Shown piece by piece: positions 61,324 through 64,000 of a stretch of 64,000 bases of DNA (its first letter is position 1; the number at the start of each line of letters is the position of its first letter). This DNA comes from Acholoe squamosa (Eukaryota; Annelida; Polychaeta; Phyllodocida; Polynoidae): assembly GCA_949317995.1 (NCBI GenBank), contig OX439045.1:9532174-9596173 (forward strand), read 5' to 3'. The position numbers and the translations under genes were made by a program. The notes beneath the pieces are model-generated. The model was given only the letters and a program-made list of their open reading frames with translations, did no database searches and had not been told where the DNA came from.

Positions 61324-61903
61324 CTGGGGGCTGTTTCAAAACTTGTAGTTGTTTAGTAGAGCTATTGGCAATTAGTATAACTGATTTAAAAGTGTCATTT
61401 TTTTAATATATCAAATCTTTTACAGAGCTAAATACAACAAGAAAAGGGTGACGTCTATATTAAGATAGCAACTTTTGAAACAGATTGATATATTAGGAAA
61501 CCGGCACCATTTAGGCCTTTTTTTACTTCAAAATGTGGTTATATTTGAGCTTATAAGTTCTGCTATTGCATATTATAAAACAGCTGGCAGTGCTCTGCTG
61601 CACGATAGAAGTGACCTTGAGTGCATTATAGGAATACAGTGCACGGCTGAGCAAGGTCACCATAGCTGTAGACCAGTCAAGTAGCATTGATTGGTCTAAA
61701 AATACCTTGATTGGGTACTTGATTGGTTGGAATGAAATGTACAATGTTTTATAAAGACAATAGACAACTCCTTCTTCACATCTTGACTGCCTGTTGTCCT
61801 ATAATGCACTCAGATGCATTCATGCATTATAGAACAACATACAGTCTCGATGTGAAGAAGATCGTTGTCTATTCTCTAAATAGAGGTTTTGACACAGGCC
61901 CCA
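61324..61903. mobile_element. TIR element CTGGGGGCTGTTTCAAAACT, second copy
   Basis: Left 20-mer identical to that at 58887; the right end GACACAGGCCCCA has one change. A large hairpin at 61757-61874 (CTTCTTCACATC...GATGTGAAGAAG, CTATAATGCA...TGCATTATAG) lies inside it and is absent from the first copy. Confidence 0.72.
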
Positions 61904-61977
61904 TCCCACGTAGGGCACATACAGACCCTTTTGGTGTGCTGAATTAAAATTCACTGTTCTGTACCTTTTTCTGAGTC

Positions 61978-62145
61978 TGCCCGCCAGCACTTCATTGAAG
62001 CATCATGATGACCCTGTACTCTCCGGGAGTGCATCAACCCAGTAGGGTTGGCATGATGCATGAAAGCAGCTCTGACAAGTCATGTATCATGCCGACCAAT
62101 GGGCATGATGCATTAATGCATCAGCGGCCCTTTAAGGGCCAATGC
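61978..62145. repeat. GCATGATGCA foldback copy
   Basis: CGCCAGCACTTCATTGAAGC, GGTTGGCATGATGCATGAAA and GGGCATGATGCATTAATGCA, ending AGCGGCCCTTTAAGGGCC. Confidence 0.65.
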
Positions 62146-62192
62146 TTACACCCCTGAATTTCTGTGACCATGGGATTTGCGTACAAATCCTG

Positions 62193-62563
62193 GAGGCTGT
62201 TGCTCCTATAGTAAAAGGAAGAGCTGGCTAAAAATGCCCTCATTTCCAGTCCTTTCTTTTCATGTAGCTATAATTTGTCCCTTATGTTGCTCACAAGTGG
62301 TCATTCAAGTACGGTGCTCAAAAAGGGGGATTTGAGTAGGTGCCTAGTTGGGAGAAGTTAGTCAGTACTATAAACTATAAATAAACTATAGAGCGTGTGA
62401 CATGAGTAGGTACCTGGTAGTACAGCTCTATCTATTTTAAACAAGGCAGTTGACTTTTCAGACTAATGTGGTGAGTGCAAGTACTTAGGTGAAGCAGTGC
62501 ACGACTTGTTTAGAAAAGAGGGCATATACTCACAGCTCTTTTTACAATAGGAGCAACAGCCTA
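62193..62563 (-). mobile_element. CWG-type MITE, intact copy, CTG duplication
   Basis: 371 bp, inverted relative to the other copies. CTG lies on each side (62190 and 62564). The ends are GAGGCTGTTGCTCCTATAG and GGAGCAACAGCCTA. Confidence 0.9.
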
Positions 62564-62714
62564 CTGATTTTTGGGAAAGGTTTTTAACGGATTGACAATA
62601 TATTAATGCATAAAGTTATTAAGTGTATTCCATCTTTTTAAGTGAGTTTTGATTAGAATGCACCTATACAGTAGCTCTATACAACGTAGATCATAGTAGT
62701 CATATAGTTAGCTT

Positions 62715-62716
<2 letters not shown>

Positions 62717-62769
<53 letters not shown>
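62717..62769. repeat. (TA)n microsatellite
   Basis: An uninterrupted TA run just before a unit front block. Confidence 0.95.
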
Positions 62770-62772
<3 letters not shown>

Positions 62773-62788
62773 TAGATCAGGATTTGAT

Positions 62789-63425
62789 TCAGTGGGATAA
62801 CACCCACAGGTATTATTGGCATCATTTGTATTCTTGGTTCTGATTGGCTGCTGGATGTGTACCCAAGCCACAACATAACCAGGGCTATGAGAGGACAAAC
62901 CTCAAGGTCCGGCCAATGTCAGTCAGAAACCTTGAGGACCACATAATGCATTGAGGCATCATGCACTTTGGTTGTCATGATGCATAAATGCTGCATCAAT
63001 GCATCATGCAGACATGTGGTGTTGATGCACTCCCTGAGCAGCATGATGCATTCATAGCAGTGCTTGGAAATAGGTCTACTTGAAAAGGCATCATGCAGCC
63101 TTTACGGGATTAATCTATTCAGGTAATGATCCTTATCTCCTGTTAGGTCACGAGAATTAGGATCACGTGTTTAACCTCTATTGTGAAAGCCAATTTACGA
63201 GTAGACACTAATACAAACGCCACAGAGTTGGAGATTTAGACGTAGATAAACGATTTTTTTTTTGCTAATTCCATCATACAATTATCAGGGAGTATGCCCC
63301 TTCTCTTTAGTGTGCCCCCCCCCCCCTCCTTACCTAAATGATCCGTATATGCCTGATATAGTAATCGGGTCTAATAGAAGATTGGGCACATCCCCAAGGT
63401 GAAGGTCAATGTAAGGGGTGGAATC
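62789..63425 (+). repeat. Unit front block with no gene yet in the window
   Basis: GTGGGATAACACCCACAGG, TTCTGATTGGCTGCTGG, GCATGATGCA modules, ATTAATCTATTCAGGTAATG, GTTAGGTCACGAGAATTAGG, GATATAGTAATCGGG. It is the same order as 28277-28800. A poly-T/poly-C insertion lies near 63253-63325. Confidence 0.68.
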
Positions 63426-63983
63426 CATACACCATAAAGTGCATCGGGTACTCTGATGCATCAATTCAAAGCGGCCCTGCTCAGTAACGCAATTGTCAGT
63501 GCTGCATTTACTGTCTGTATGAAAAGCTTATCACCATGCAAACCATTTGCCCCTCCAGAGTTTTACAGACTCCTTTTATTCCTCTTGTGAGGAACGAGAT
63601 AATGAATTAAGGATGGAGAGCACTTAAAGAAAATGACCACCTCATTTTCATGATATCGTCATTTTAGCTGAATGACATACTCATCTGCTTTTGTAAGGTA
63701 AAGCAGCGGGCGTTCTGTGACATTATAATTGACGAAATGCACCGGTTGCTATATCAGATAAGCGTTGAAGTTATTGTAAATGATTATTCGGCTTATATAA
63801 GCAAAGAGTACAACATGATATTATCTTGAAGGATAACTGGGCGGTGCTATATTCAGTGCTGAAAATCAAACAAGATATACAACCACTGTTGCAATATACA
63901 CATTAGCAGCATTACCTTGGAGATAGCAAATGCAAGCCAATGGTCTGACTGATATGAAGCACGAGATACTGCAATCAAATCAG
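63426..63983. other. Intergenic, nothing further recognised
   Basis: GCATGATGCA remnants lie at 63440-63510. The rest shows no gene. Confidence 0.4.
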
Positions 63984-64000
63984 GAGGGTGTTGTTCCTAT
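63984..64000 (+). mobile_element. Left end of a CWG-type MITE cut by the window
   Basis: GAGGGTGTTGTTCCTAT preceded by CAG. Confidence 0.75.

Overview
The window is animal nuclear DNA: AT-rich, intron-containing, and crowded with microsatellites, MITEs and foldback elements. I cannot name the species. The repeat-rich landscape and the animal-type GMC proteins fit a marine invertebrate, and an echinoderm is a weak guess only.

The only clear host genes are three tandem, same-strand (+) copies of a GMC-family FAD oxidoreductase (glucose/choline dehydrogenase-like). They lie at 18565-23305 (copy A), 32475-38192 (copy B) and 49734-54570 (copy C). Each has a non-coding 5' exon and 11 coding exons. 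Corresponding exon lengths and intron phases are the same in all three, and each encodes an intact 609-residue protein. By my reading about 20 of the 609 residues vary. Each has the same promoter layout: a G-rich tract, three or four CCAAT boxes, a conserved 16-bp block, then a TATA-like box exactly 12 bp further on. Each has AATAAA downstream of the stop.

Homologous flanks repeat around the genes. A front block lies at about 4608-5045, 28277-28800, 43980-44390 and 62789-63425. A downstream block lies at about 23660-23830, 38570-38710 and 55240-55470. The locus therefore looks like a tandem array of 16-24 kb units, and the last front block suggests another unit begins just before the window ends.

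The remainder is mostly small non-autonomous transposons, often nested. They include a 350-370 bp MITE with 3-bp CWG target duplications, a 222-bp element with 2-bp duplications and one 877-bp internally amplified copy, two adjacent TAA-flanked elements of PIF/Harbinger type, hAT-like MITEs, a very abundant palindromic GCATGATGCA foldback family, a roughly 3-kb element with about 0.65-kb inverted arms, tRNA-derived repeats, a LINE fragment, and a degenerate hammerhead-like motif of Penelope type. Perfect tandem arrays of a 35-bp unit (12 copies) and a 21-bp unit (10 copies) are also present.
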